From contig JABWDB010000002.1 of NCBI GenBank assembly GCA_019614645.1, positions 12,251,501 to 12,315,500 on the forward strand: a stretch of 64,000 bases of DNA, written 5' to 3'. Made by a program: the position numbers and the translations under genes. Positions 50,376 to 63,295 of this stretch are shown piece after piece. The stretch is from Stratiolaelaps scimitus (taxonomy: Eukaryota > Arthropoda > Arachnida > Mesostigmata > Laelapidae). The notes beneath the pieces are model-generated. The model had not been told where the DNA came from, made no database searches, and was given only the letters and a program-made list of their open reading frames with translations. The stretch's first letter is position 1. Every line of letters begins with the position of its first letter.

Positions 50376-53300
50376 CGTGTGTGGACGCGCAAAAGAGAAA
50401 AGCTACGAACGAAGCAAGAGAGAGAGAGAGATGTACAATTGAACGGGTAGTGTTAGTTAATGGGCAGACGGCCCGAATCGGCACGAATCACTCGACGACC
50501 ACAGTGGTACCGGCTGACAGAATAACGTGTGCTGCTCTAACCCACGATCACCAGCATAGCAAACGTTTCTAGTCTGAAATGCACATGTATATATCATCAT
50601 AGTATGAGACAGATTGGTCGACGACTGCGGAGGGGGCATAGCCAAGATGAACTCGAACGCCTCAGTCAGATAGATAAAAGGATACGAAATGCCCATCTGA
50701 GTGGGATCGTTCGCTCGTATGCTATTGGTGCAAGGTAGCCTGACGGCGCGACGCGTTTGCTGTTAATATATGATTGTCGTCGAGGCGTTCTCCTGTTTCC
50801 ATCATGGATCAGATAGATATGAGAGCACGAACTGAGGCCGAGAAAAAATGCCCACGTGCCCTGGTACGTGGGAGTTCGAATTGTAAAAAAAAACTATTTT
50901 TTATTATACAAGTGGATGGAATATGTTCTGAATGTTTTTCGAATCAAACATATCAAATACTACACGCTAAACACTTGGTAGGTGATCCTATGCAGATGTG
51001 GAGAACATGATGCATCCGTGTGACGGTTTTGCGAAGCCTCTTCACGCAGACACAGGTTCGTTGTGTATATCTTGTTTTCTGGAATTGTCGGCCTTCTATA
51101 ACTCGCCCGGATTTGCCCAAGTAACTAGACAGATCCGTTGTCGGTGGGCCTCCCGGTATCCTTGGAGCTCCTGGCAGAAATACTGGTTTGCGTGTTTTAA
51201 TAGTTTAGGCCCTGTTGGCTCAGGCGACAGACTACAGAAGAAGGTAAACGGCGTTGCCATCCGTATATCCGGAACGGCTCCATCCGAGACCCTATAGGAA
51301 ATGTACATACACATGTTAATAATAAAGCAGTAAATGATGAATGCGTGGGCAAGAGCGATTTAAGATCGATCTTCTCTTTGATTACTGACCCATCGATTGC
51401 ATGCTACCCACTGTTGGTTTCTCTATATTTATGTTACTAAAAGACAATCTCAATTGTACATTTTGTTTGGTTTCCTTGAAAATACCACATATAGCTAAAA
51501 ACGAGCCATTATAGCTGGCTAGAAGCAGCTGACATGACGTTATATTAAAAGTTGAACTTTCCTTAAAACAGAAACGATTTAAAAATTTCGATTATAAACG
51601 GCGGCTCATCTGAGCTTGCGGTTTCTGGCGCTTGTCGGAGTACGCGAGAGCAGCACAACAAATGTCATAGACGTAAACGTGTCGTTTACATCGCAGTACA
51701 GCTGGTTTATATAATTGGCATATGCTATTTACAGAATCCACGCAAGAGCTCCTAGGAAATCATCGCTTTTCAAACAAACATTAGGTCAGTAAATAGCACT
51801 TTTTGGACAGAGCAGTTCGCTGGTTCAGCCAAGTGGGGTGAGGTGAGGGTAGCGCCGATGGCTTCGAACCCTAAGTGTCCTGGGAACCCTTGGATCGCAT
51901 AAGACACATATGATTTGAACCAATACGAAAATAGTCCCGAACCATGGCATACTAGCATTAGCCAATTGGTTAAGTCATTGTGGGCAAGAAACTGCAATCA
52001 CTGCGAACATGGTTTACGATCACCATATTCGTTCCTGTCGTTCAAACTGCGATTGTTCGCCGCAGTGATTCTTTGATGCAAGAAGCCGACTGGCCATCAA
52101 TGCTGTCGAGATCTACTTCTGTCAGAATTAATGATTTAATTAATGAATGAATTAACTTGAGTCCCAAATATAATTTTATGGATATATTAATATGTATAAA
52201 ATACAACAAGAGATGATTGGCTTTTACACGTGTCTTTGTGAAAAAAAGACCCTTATTCAGAGTAGAACCCTTTTGTCTTAATTGGTATTGATGTTGAGAC
52301 GAGTACGGTTAATGCACTCTGAACATTTTGTGTCTTGCTTCACGTTTTCAGCTATGTCGAAATAGTACTGGAGTCAAACGAAAGTCCATAATTAACAGTC
52401 AATGACACAAACATATTAATGGCTACTGGAGGAAGTATTGCCAACAAAAAAATGTTCATCCTAACACTGGAATCCACATTAACAATGATGTGCATATGGT
52501 TGATGGCAGAGCTTGTAACTCATAGAACAAATGCGATATGTGGACGAAATCATGTTAAGCCAATCGACTGCTAATTAAAAAACCCCCACCGGTTTTCGAT
52601 CGTCAGTCGACCGCGCAATTGCTCAGCAATCAGACTTCCTGTAGACAATTCAATACGTCTAAGTGCAATTACAAACGATCGTCACCTCAATTTACCGCCT
52701 GGATTAATGCCTTTTACAGCTAAAACTATAAGAATTTTCCACCTAATTGTCGCCCACTTTTACAATTGCCGTATACATTATCCGGGCTGACTCGCAGCAA
52801 ACATTTAACGTTCACGGTAATGCTTTCGGCATTGCTTTATAAGACGTACAACCCCTTTAAATGCAAATGTGCAACGGTGGAGATCGAACCCGTGCACCTG
52901 CGTGTCTCATCCGATTGCAAGGCGCACACTTTTTTAATTGACCAATACACGTCTTTCCCCCTAACTAATCTACACTGCTATACAGGCAGGTAATCTTTTC
53001 CACATAGCCTGATATACACAGAGCTCTATTGTCGGCCAGTAGTTCTCTTTTCCGCTAGTTTAGCGAATTTACCTTTTTGGCGCCATAACACAACCGCCAA
53101 CTCTCGTTTTTTCGGAGCAAGCGAGCGAGCCGCCCAGCGCCGCCAATGTGCTCTGAGTATAGTCTGCTCGAGCTTAGCATCACAACAATCGCTTCTGCCG
53201 CTCGCTAACCGCTGGCTGCCCGGGTGCCAATTGGCCGTACAGCAGACTGGCAAGCAAACAAGCAGACCGCGGTAGCTTGTTCTGCAGGCGGACGCGTGTG

Positions 53301-53398
53301 CTGAGTGAGTTTCTGAGTTGTGGTTCGTTTCTCAGAGTAACTCTTACGTGTTTTTGTGCCGGTGTTGTGCGTCGGCGGACCTAGTCCACGGCAAAGTG
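50376..53398. other. ANAPC15 3' flank, dispersed repeat and ISWI upstream region
   Basis: An AATAAA at about 51321 may end ANAPC15 transcripts. One copy of a repeat of about 570 bp lies at 51381-51948. The last 350 bp before 53399 are richer in GC and probably hold the ISWI promoter and 5' UTR. No other gene is visible. Confidence 0.45.
51381..51948. repeat. Dispersed repeat, copy 1 (partner in ISWI intron 1)
   Basis: It aligns along its whole length with 54038-54538 in the same orientation, with scattered substitutions and an insertion of about 60 bp near 51455-51512. Shared landmarks include TTTCTGGCGCTTGT and GAACCCTAAG. The ends are sharp (near ATYGACC/GAGCCATCGATT at the left and CGAACCATGG at the right). 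I see no protein or inverted ends. It is a non-autonomous or decayed repeat of unknown class. Confidence 0.85.
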
Positions 53399-56300
53399 AT
53401 GAGCGCCGAAGAAGAGCCTATGGATGTGGGGGATCAAGCTGAGCCGAGTCCAGAACAGCCGGCGTCGGAAAAGGTATGTGCTTACGGGGAGCTAGTACAA
53501 GCCTAGCTGGCTACTTGCTTAGTAGCTGCATTGGAGCACTTTGCTTGTATGTTTGCAAGTGTTTATGAGTGGATGGCCTATGGCAGATATGTAGCCGTTG
53601 TCTGGGTGAGCGGGCGCCGGCTGCGAGGCCTACCGGTTCGCTTTACGAATTCCATGATAACTGCTAGTAACAACTAGATTAGGTGTATTTGTCAGCATGT
53701 GCTCTTGAATGCTAGTGCATCTAATATCAGTGTCTTTTATGGAGCAGATATTCAAGTTGCTATCCGCGGTGTTGATGGGGGAGGGGATTTCAAACCATAC
53801 TGTCATATACCTGAGATCTGGGTAGAACCTTATGCGATTACGGCCCGACGTTGACGGGCGCTGAGAAAAAGAATGGATAGGTCGTCAGAGATTGACTGAT
53901 TCGTCATCATCATTTGCCGGAGCATTGTCCACTTAAACAATCAGGACTGACTCAATGAGTGTTGGGGAACGAATTGAGTGAGCCTGCTTGTAAAATGTTT
54001 TTGGAGCATCCAGGCTTCTGATCCAGTCACCCGAATGATTTCTGAGCCATCGATTCCATGCTGCTTAGTACTGGTTTCTCTATTTATGTTACTAAAAGAC
54101 AATGCCACTTGTACATGGCTGCAAGAAGCTGACATTACGTTATATTAATAAACTTTCTTTAAAACAGGAACGATTTGAGAATTGCGATAATAAATGTCGG
54201 CTCATCTGAGCTTGCGGTTTCTGGCGCTTGTCTAAGCTCGCGAGAGCAACACAACAAATGTCATAGGCGTAAGAGTGTGACCGTAGTACAGCTGGTATAT
54301 ATAATTGGCATATGCTATGTACAGAATCCATGCAAGAGCTCCTAGGAAATCATCGCTTTTCAAACAAGCATTAGGTCAGGAAATATCACTCTTTGGACAG
54401 AGCAGTTCGCTGGTTTAGCCAAGTGGGGTGAGGTGGGGGTAGCGCGGATGGCTTCGAACCCTAAGCGTCCTGGGAACCCTTGGACCCCACAAGACACATG
54501 TGGTCAGAACTGATACGAAAAGAGTCCCGAACCATGGCCTAAGTACCAAACCTCCTCTATCAAAAAACAAACATACAACGGAGTTCGCAGTTCGTCCCTT
54601 AACGAGACCCGTACTGAACAACATGGTCAAATGTCAAGGCGATTACGTTTCGGCACGGAACATGATCTTTTGGATGGATTCATTACTAGACAAGACCTTG
54701 AGGTGGTGTCTAGTAATGAATCCATTAGGAAACGGGATATTTCTGACGATGATCTCCGCCTCTCTTGCTTTTACAGTCAGGCGAAGATGCCGGCGATGTC
54801 GATGAGAGGCAGGAAAATACAAAAGATGAGGCCGAGGGTGAGGATGAAGACGACGGAGACGATGTCGAAGACGATGGACCACCTTCTCTTGACAGACTCG
54901 CTCCGCCACCGATCAGCTCCCTGAAGGACCTCAAGAAGGACTCGGCAGAATTTAATCAGCGTGTCGAGAAGGATCGCAGCAACCGGTGAGTGCTTGCAGT
55001 CATAATGGATATCTGTCCTTTCGACCAACATGAACAGTCTGAGCCGAAATACGTGCAATCGTGATATTATATAATAGTTAGGGCACATGCACTCGGAACA
55101 CAGTGATATTGATTACAACAGGACAGATCACCAAGGGTCATTGATGTCGATCTATACGTTTTCTCAACCCAATCATTGACTTCTTTCTGTGTTGTTTGTG
55201 CAGATTCGACTATCTTCTACAGCAGACGGAGATCTTTTCGCATTTCATGCAGAATTCACAGTCGGGCAACAAGACGTCCACTGGGAAGCCAAAGGGCAGG
55301 CCACGGAAGACCCCGAAGGCGGCCGAGGGAGAGTGAGTAGACCTGTGTTAGCATTAATTGCTACCTATTTAAGCTTATACACTACACTACTATATTACCC
55401 TTTGAATTCCCCCATATATATATATATATATATATGTTGAATAATAACGAGGATATACCACACTCGAGGACTCAATGTAATGAGAAGTATTAAAACCTTC
55501 ATGCTTTCAATTCGCAGTCATCGCCATCGGATGACCGAGCAAGAGGAGGACGAGGAACTGCTGGCCACATCGACTGCCCAGGAAGTGTCGTTTGTTCGTT
55601 TTGACGAGAGTCCCAAGTACATTACCGGTGGAGAGCTCAGGGATTATCAAATCCGGGGACTTAACTGGATGATTTCCCTATATGAAAACGGTAATTGTCT
55701 CTGTTATATTTGAGTGCGTCTGTTAGAGCAGTCATGGTTCGTGAGGTAGAACCCATTACTCGAATATCTAAGTCATATCGTATCTTTACAAATTATTATT
55801 AATTAACAATTCTATTTAACGTGACACTGATTAGCTGACGACCCTAAATGACTGCATGTAGTCGGCCAACATTCCGTAGTCAGATATAGTTTTTATATAT
55901 CCTGTCTCGTTTTTACAGGTATTAACGGAATTCTGGCCGACGAAATGGGTCTCGGAAAAACGCTACAAACAATCTCACTGCTTGGTTACATGAAGCATTT
56001 CCGCAACATTAATGGACCACACATGGTGTTGGTTCCGAAGTCAACACTGGCCAACTGGGAGGCGGAATTTGCACGTTGGTGTCCATCTCTGCGAACTGTT
56101 ACTTTGATCGGTGATCAGGAGTCGCGTAACACACTCATCCGCGACGTGATGATGGCTGAGAAATGGGACGTCCTTATCACTACCTATGAGATGGTTATTC
56201 GTGAGAAAGGCGTCCTCAAGAAGTTCAACTGGAGCTACCTCGTTATCGATGAAGCTCACCGTATCAAGAACGAGAAAAGCAAACTTTCAGAAATCGTTCG

Positions 56301-59300
56301 CGAGTTCAAGACGACGAATCGTCTCTTGCTCACCGGTACCCCGCTGCAGAACAACCTCCACGAACTGTGGGCCCTGCTGAATTTCCTACTGCCCGATGTG
56401 TTCAACTCGTCGGAGGACTTCGACTCGTGGTTCAGTACCAATTCGGTATTTGGCGATCAATCGTTAGTGGAACGACTCCATGCCGTCCTGCGGCCGTTCC
56501 TGCTGCGACGTCTCAAAAGCGAGGTCGAGAAACGGTTGCCACCAAAGAAGGAGGTGAAAATTTATGTCGGCCTGAGTAAGATGCAACGTGAATGGTACAC
56601 AAAATGTCTCATGAAGGATATCGATATTGTGAACGGTGCTGGCAAGGTGGACAAGATGCGATTGCTTAATATTCTCATGCAGCTGCGAAAATGCTGCAAC
56701 CATCCGTATCTGTTCGACGGAGCTGAGCCCGGACCACCGTTCACCACTGACGAACATCTGGTTTGTATTATAACATCTTATATGTCCATATCTTTCTTCG
56801 AGTATTTGTTTCGTCTTGTAACAGGACAAGCGTAGTGTAATGAGATATCGCATATAATAATTTATTACTCAGCCGGGTGTTCCCTTTAATGTTATCGAGG
56901 GCAAGTGCTATATTTCACAGCTTGTTTTCGCATTTAACACATGTGACATGGTGCGACCTCATAGACGAGTATTCGAGAGAAAGAAGGTCGTTCGGCTGGA
57001 GTCTCGCCGGTTTGACCGATACTCCTCTCGTAAATCAAAATGGTGTGGGCCGACTCTGCGGCATCTGGCGTTCGCCGGGGAAATGTTGCGGCGACTGTGC
57101 GATACCGTACTGACATCGATTAATTAATTTATCAGACATTGAAGAGCAAATATGTGCAAAAATTTGCTCTCAATGAGTCTCAATAGCAGAAAAAACAATA
57201 TCATATTTTAATAACGTTAGACTGCGCTCCGCCTATTTCCGTGACAGAACCGTTGTTGCCTCTACTAAGCGTCAATTAGAACGCGCTTATTACGGACGGC
57301 TAGTGTCTGATGACCTATCATATCCAGAGGAAAGTACCCAGGGTCTGTCATAGCAAAGTGCTCGGGAGAACCGGTCTTAATATTTCGGTCTCGCCTATGC
57401 CAATCACATCACGCCGACTCTCATGCTTCAAAAACGCGCTCTCAGAGTCATTTTTCGTACTTCTCCTCTCGAACCCTCCACACCAGTTCTCATTTCCAAC
57501 AACATTTTACCCTTCCTTATTAACATTTCTACTACTATCATTTTTTCTACTGCTATCTTATCTTCAGAACACTTCATGGGTTCACCCAGAACGTTGGGGG
57601 CTTAGTGGTATCAATGAATAAGACTCGGGGCAATGCCACTAACCTATTACTACTGGTGCCTTGTAAAAAACGCAGATCGCGATACTTTTGTAAAGAGTGG
57701 TTCTCTTCTTTGGAACTCACTTCCTGTTAGTGTCCGCTCGTTATACGCACCCGTGCCCCTAATTCAAATGTATCCAGAAAAAACATCTCCTTTAAGAGCT
57801 AACCGAGGACGCTTAATCCTGGGCGCTGCAGTATCCTCTCGTTCACAATACATTTCAAAGCTCCCCGTTACCCGTATTACGTTCATTCCAATAATCTTAC
57901 TAGTACTTTATACTTTTACTTGGAAAAATTTTTCAGTCAATATACATCTTTTCTCCTGCACCTGCTAACCTAGTCTCGTCATTGCAACTGTAGGTAGTGT
58001 CTCATGTTTACGCCACAAGTCTGTTATAAAAATGCTCTATCTCTATCTTATTCTTCCATGAAAATGGCGCGGTCACCATTTTGTGTAAATGGCTCTTGTT
58101 TATGCCACCACGCTATCTACAAGGAACTTCTCTAGTACTGTTTGCCCCCCATGTTGTTTACACACATTGTCCGGGCACAATTGTTGGCCCTTTGTTGTAA
58201 CAATAATAAAATAAATAATAGTATATTTTTCGATCCCTCTGTTTTGTGCACAGGTGTATAATTGCGGCAAAATGGTGGTACTGGACAAACTTCTTCCTCG
58301 CTTGAAGGAACAGGGCAGTCGGGTGCTAATCTTCGCGCAAATGACGCGTATGTTGGACATCCTCGAGGATTACTGCTTTTGGCGTAATTGGCAGTACTGC
58401 CGACTTGATGGACAGACCCCACACGAGGAGCGTACGAGGTCGATTAATGATTTCAACGCACCGAAGAGTGAGAAATTCGTGTTCATGTTGTCCACTCGTG
58501 CCGGCGGTCTCGGCATCAATCTGTACACCGCCGACATTGTCATCTTGTACGACTCCGATTGGAATCCACAAGCGGATTTGCAGGCTATGGACCGAGCGCA
58601 TCGTATCGGTCAGTTGAAGCCTGTGAAGGTGTTTCGGTTCGTCACCGAGAACACAATCGAGGAGCGTATTGTTGAAAAAGCCGAAGTCAAGCTCCATCTT
58701 GACAAGATGGTGATCCAGCAAGGCCGGCTGGTCGACAACACGAGTAAATTAGGCAAAGATGAAATGATGAGCATGATTCGTCACGGTGCCGACCATATCT
58801 TTGCTTCGAAGGAGAGCGAAATTACAGACGAGGATATCGACGCCATCCTCGACAAGGCTGAGAAGAAGACCGAAGCAGAGAACAAGAAGTATGAACAAAT
58901 GGGCGAAAGTTCACTGCGCAACTTCACTATGGATACTTCCGAAGGGAAGCAATACTCTGTGTACAACTTTGAAGGGGAAGACTTCCGTGAGAAGGGCAAG
59001 AACGCTGGTCTCAATTGGATCGAGCCACCGAAACGAGAACGGCGTGCCAACTATCAAGTGGACGCGTATTTCCGTGAGGCGCTGAGAGTGTCTGAGCCCA
59101 AAGCGCCGAAAGCGCCTCGTCCGCCGAAGCAGCCGAACGTCCAGGACTTCCAGTTCTTCCCACCGCGGCTGTTCGAACTGCTTGACAAGGAAATCTACCA
59201 CTTCCGTAAGACCATCGACTACAAGGTGGCGAAAAATCCTGATTTGGGCGCGGATGCTCGGCGGGCCCAGCAAGAGGAACAGGCGAAAATTGATGAGGCC

Positions 59301-60301
59301 GAACCACTGACAGAAGATGAAGTAGCGGAAAAAGAACGTCTCCTTACTGAAGGATTCACTAATTGGAGCCGAAGGGATTTCAATCAATTTGTTAAAGCGA
59401 ATGAGAAGTTTGGCCGAGAGGACATAGACAGTATCTCGCGCGATGTCGAGGGCAAAACACCAGAGGAAGTTGTTGAGTACTCCCAGGTGTTCTGGGACCG
59501 TTGCCAAGAGTTGCAGGTAAGAGTCCGTCTGTTCCCCATGATTAATACATATCGGTAATGTCCTGCCTTAATTCACACTAACTCACACTCTTCGCGGGAT
59601 CTGCTCACTTTTCTATGTGTACGAGCAAATTCCACGAATTTCGTAATATTGGATGCATCTGTCTGGAGAGTTCACGCTCGGACGTGTTTCACTGACAAAC
59701 CCATTTTCAGTATTAGCTAGCTGTTGCGATCCCGTACCAACTGGTTGTTTTCCGCGTGGCATTGCAGGATATTGAGAAGATTATGGCGCAGATCGAGAAA
59801 GGCGAGGCGCGCATTCAACGTCGTGCCGGCATTAAGCGTGCCCTTGATTCCAAGATGTCGCGCTATCGTGCTCCGTTTCACCAGCTGCGTATCGCCTACG
59901 GCTCGAACAAGGGCAAGAACTACACCGAGGAAGAAGATCGCTTCCTCGTATGCATGATTCATAAGCTCGGCTTTGATCGGACGGACAACGTTTACGATGA
60001 ACTTCGGGCCGCTGTGCGTCAAGCGCCACAATTCCGTTTCGATTGGTTCATCAAGAGTCGTACGGCTACCGAACTGCAGCGACGCTGCAACACGCTGATA
60101 ACGTTGATCGAGCGCGAAAACCAGGAACTCGAGGAGAAGGAAAAGAGTGAGGGCGGTAAGAAGCGCGACAACTCAAGCAAGGGCAGACCGTCGAATGGCA
60201 CAGCCAACCAAGGTGGACAGGGCACTCCGAAGCCGCAGAAGAGGACCAGTGGCGCCGTTGGATCCACTGACGGGAAGTCGAAGAAGCCCCGAAACAAGTG
60301 A
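53399..60301 (+). CDS. ISWI: ISWI chromatin-remodelling ATPase (SMARCA5/SNF2H-type)
   Basis: ISWI is the motor of ACF, CHRAC and NURF and slides nucleosomes using ATP. Seven coding exons: 53399-53473, 54777-54985, 55204-55332, 55518-55690, 55919-56760, 58254-59516 and 59768-60301. Every border is GT-AG and every phase matches, giving 1074 aa; human SNF2H has 1052. Residues 26-95 are very acidic. The AutoN basic patch (HRHR, about 139-142) precedes a conserved acidic run. The ATPase core shows Walker A DEMGLGKT (203-210), the DEAH box (306-309), [10 protein letters not shown], and DRAHRIGQ (589-596). HAND starts near 735, SANT lies at about 844-893 and SLIDE at about 949-1015, followed by a basic tail. 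The start Met at 53399 opens the only in-phase frame into exon 2. All key catalytic residues are present. Confidence 0.97.
54038..54538. repeat. Dispersed repeat, copy 2, inside ISWI intron 1
   Basis: It is the partner of 51381-51948 in direct orientation and lacks the insertion of about 60 bp found in that copy. The two copies flank ISWI exon 1 and the presumed promoter. Confidence 0.85.
54674..54725. repeat. Perfect 19-bp inverted repeat just before ISWI exon 2
   Basis: Arms 54674-54692 and 54707-54725 are exact reverse complements with a 14-nt loop. The structure ends 51 nt before the 3' splice site at 54776, where the branch point would lie. In the transcript it would form a stable stem. 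Confidence 0.85.
56761..58253 (+). other. ISWI intron 5 with a LINE remnant
   Basis: The largest ISWI intron (1.5 kb) separates the two ATPase lobes. It holds a decayed LINE tail at about 57215-57965 and a short hairpin at about 57138-57172 (9-bp arms). No ISWI coding sequence is missing: the exon ends at 56760 in phase 0 and resumes in phase 0 at 58254, with family residues continuous. Confidence 0.8.
57215..57965 (+). mobile_element. Decayed LINE 3' end (CR1/L2/Jockey-like)
   Basis: Two frames carry the hallmarks of the C-terminal part of a non-LTR reverse transcriptase: [13 protein letters not shown] at about 57420 (compare LQKKAIRII in CR1/L2 elements), and further on [20 protein letters not shown] at about 57680-57740 (compare F-x-x-S-x-x-x-LWNSLP). 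Frameshifts and stops break the frame and no catalytic YxDD part is present. It is in sense orientation within the ISWI intron. The clade is not resolved. Confidence 0.75.
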
Positions 60302-60959
60302 ACGACAAGTGAAGGGTAGCTCCGTGTGGAAGCAGGCTGCACGGCGTTCGAACAAGCAAGACGAACCGATGTGGGGGGAGCCGACCTTCGACCGATATAT
60401 ATATATATATATCGTGGGATATATTCTTCATTTCTTTTTATGCATTGATTTCATATACCGAATTTAAGTTCCCCTGGAATTCATCTCCTTATACTATACG
60501 TTATACTATGTAAATAGACATTAGCGGTGCAGACGGGAAAGTGGCGAAATACTAAAATGATGAACCCTCAAGGAATGATGACGTATGTAAGAAAGAGAGA
60601 GAGAGAGAGAGGGAGATAAGTGAGAGTGAGATCGAGTGGACGGAAGATAAATCCGAAGAAATTTAAGCGGATGGCATCGAAACCAATCAATTGCAGCTGA
60701 TAAGGGTGTGTCTGCCGATGCGGAACACCGTATGGAACAGGAGCACGCGAAGAAGACGCTCGGGCCCATAGGTAAAGTAAGCAGTGCACTCATCAACCAC
60801 CATACATAATGCAGAACATCGGGTGCCCGTGAGGATTGGAAACTGGTGAAGTGAGAAGAGGATACCGACCGAGCGTAAACGGAACCATTATATATATATA
60901 TATATATATATAATGCATGGATATAACTTATATATATATAGATATATATATATAATCGT

Positions 60960-60965
60960 AATAAA
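60960..60965 (+). promoter_or_regulatory. Candidate polyadenylation signal of ISWI
   Basis: AATAAA, about 660 nt after the ISWI stop codon. It is the first canonical signal I noticed downstream, but AT-rich DNA makes chance matches likely. Confidence 0.35.
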
Positions 60966-62976
60966 TAAGCTTACGACGTTTAGGTAGCTGTAACAATGCA
61001 CGTCTATACGCACTAATAGGTCAGAATAATACTATTAACAATACGATTGAGCTATAGGACCAGGGCGTATTATACGATTATTATTAGAATACGGTAGTTA
61101 TTTAGCTAAACGCCTCTAACACTTGATATTCGAAGTGTTTCATTCGGTCGGATCAACTGAGCGGCGATGGCGTTTTGCCGTTCCATAACAAACAAACAAA
61201 AAAGACCAACATTAGCTGCTCGGGTACTGTATATCCTCCATAGACTCATATTCTATCTCAAACGAATACCAAGTGTGTATGCGTATCTATCCCATTACCG
61301 ATTATTCCAATGTAGATGTTTCGGCGAATTTCGACCGGCGGTTCGCGGTATGAGATCATGAGTCGGTGCCCGAAGCGAAGGTTTCTCTCCTCGTTCATGG
61401 CGCGCACAACAGTGGCGTTGTAGCAAATGTGTTACAACATATCGTCATAAACATCGTTCATTCTCATCCGAAAGATGCGGACGATGATGTATTCGAAACG
61501 TGAACAACACACAGGGCGCATATACACGTAACGATTGGATGCGTTCAGTTTCATCTGCTAGTGATTTTAAGTCGCTGCTAATCATCAGCTTTGAATTGTA
61601 TCGGTTGCACTTATTGCGCTTGCTTAAGAAATTTTCCCACGACGACAATGGCGTGCGCATGGGTTCTTCGAGATGACGATTTCGAAGCGCAGAAAGCTCT
61701 AATAATATATTGTATATATATAATGAAGACTTGCTGTTTGGCTGAACGCTTCCACATTGAAAATTCTTCTCAATTGGTTTGTACGAACAGATATTAGGTA
61801 GAAACGATACTGCTGTATAGGTTCAGCCGCTATGCCTACGGCTGTTGACAACACGTAAGCAGAATGATGATATATTGATAATAATTGATAACGATTAACA
61901 ACAATAATAATAATAAAATTTTGTCACAAAATGTACCTGCCGTTGTGTTTTTTCGAGGCTGCTAACGAAATTCTTCAAAGGTGGAAAATACATTTGAATG
62001 CGATTAATCTTAGGGGTCTTCGGCGTTGCGCAACCTTACCTTCGTCGACCCTGATCATCTCGTGTCTCAGTAACACGGTCACTTTCATTTGCCGCTTTCC
62101 AGTTGTAAAGTTTGTTATAGACGACAGCGCAACTCGTGCTTAGTTTCAATCCTACAGCAGAACGAATTTCTGTCGGAGACCCGAATTAAAACCACAGTCT
62201 GCCCCCACGCTATAGTGGTCGCGAGGCTTCGAAAGCGTGCATTAACACTCGACAGCAACGGGCTCGGAGTAGTCTCGGGACTCTTAAGCTATGCAATAAA
62301 TCTGGAGCGGGTGTAGGATTGTTCTACTTATTAGTTAAGTACACAATTCGAGGTCGATGTCGTTAGGCGTTGTCGGTGGAAGCCGAAGAGTTGGTTCTGG
62401 CTCAAATTAGAACATTTTGTACTTGACTCAGTGATACTGAGGCCGCTTTATACCTGAACCCTGTGAACAGCTTCAGTTGTTGTGAAGCTCTCAAAACCTG
62501 AATGAGCCACATGCCATAATTAAAGATGACCTATAATACATAACAAGCTGAAAACGGTTAGAACCAACGAGAGGTAATTGAAAAAAAAACACGTCTATCT
62601 GTATAATCTGATAGTGGCAGGTTTATTAGTACGATCACGAAAAAGACGCCCGTGTTGCTCAAACGAACTGCCTGCAAAGGTTCTGTTACGTTCCTCGGAG
62701 TGTAAGTATCCAACAAGTCTGGGAAATCTGTATGCGATCAGATGTGATGCTGGCTTCTTAAAGCTTTATTCAATATTGAAGTCAAACAAAACAGAACTGA
62801 TCGACACTAACCACAGCAGTGGTTATGAACAGTCACAATGCTTACGGAACGACGAGCTCGCACAGCGTCGTTAAAGGTATGTTCAGTATGGCGTACCGGT
62901 ATCCGGTCCGTTTGACTTTCGTGTATTTCGACTGTTTAGCCCCGATCAACTGAACCACAACCAACTAACGACAGAT

Positions 62977-63019
62977 CAGCTGTTCCTGTCAATGCCCGCA
63001 ATTGACAGGAACACAGCTG
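62977..63019. repeat. Inverted repeat upstream of the type II membrane protein gene
   Basis: Arms 62977-62993 and 63001-63019 pair over 17 bp with a 2-nt bulge and a 7-nt loop. It lies about 280 nt upstream of the ATG at 63296, in a probable promoter or 5' UTR. Confidence 0.7.
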
Positions 63020-63295
63020 GTCGAACTGGTCTTCCAGGATTCATTCTATGGATACAACGATGTGACCTAGTAATGGAAAGCAGACCCCCCCCGTTTCAAA
63101 GACCACAGTTCAACCCTACCCAATTGATGAGCAAGTGACTAGCAGTCGCAGTAGTAATAGCAGCAGCTGTCGCCAAACTTAACGACGATCGTGTGACTCC
63201 CCGTTCAAATGTCATGCCAGAGGCCCCTCCTCGTAGTTCAGCGGCGTGGCTGATCAGATACGACACGAACAAGCCACTGCAAGACCGACTGACCA

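Larger units (their letters stand above)
53474..54776 (+). other. ISWI intron 1 with repeat copy and hairpin
   Basis: This 1.3-kb intron contains the second copy of the dispersed repeat (54038-54538) and a perfect hairpin at 54674-54725, both listed separately. Confidence 0.85.
60302..63295. other. ISWI 3' UTR and intergenic DNA
   Basis: A likely ISWI 3' UTR follows 60301, with (TA)n at about 60399-60411, a GA tract at about 60593-60610 and long TA tracts at about 60887-60912 and 60931-60955. An AATAAA at 60960-60965 is a candidate polyadenylation signal. A hairpin lies at 62977-63019. No other gene is visible up to 63295, whose last part is the presumed 5' UTR of the next gene. Confidence 0.5.

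Noticed and set aside
52865..52935. tRNA-Cys-like stretch on the minus strand
   Set aside because: The anticodon-like loop and B-box are degenerate, and the T-stem and acceptor stem do not pair. It is at most a SINE trace.
56761..56835. Continuation of the ISWI frame past 56760
   Set aside because: The reading-through peptide departs from the family exactly at the GT donor, and the family sequence resumes at 58254.
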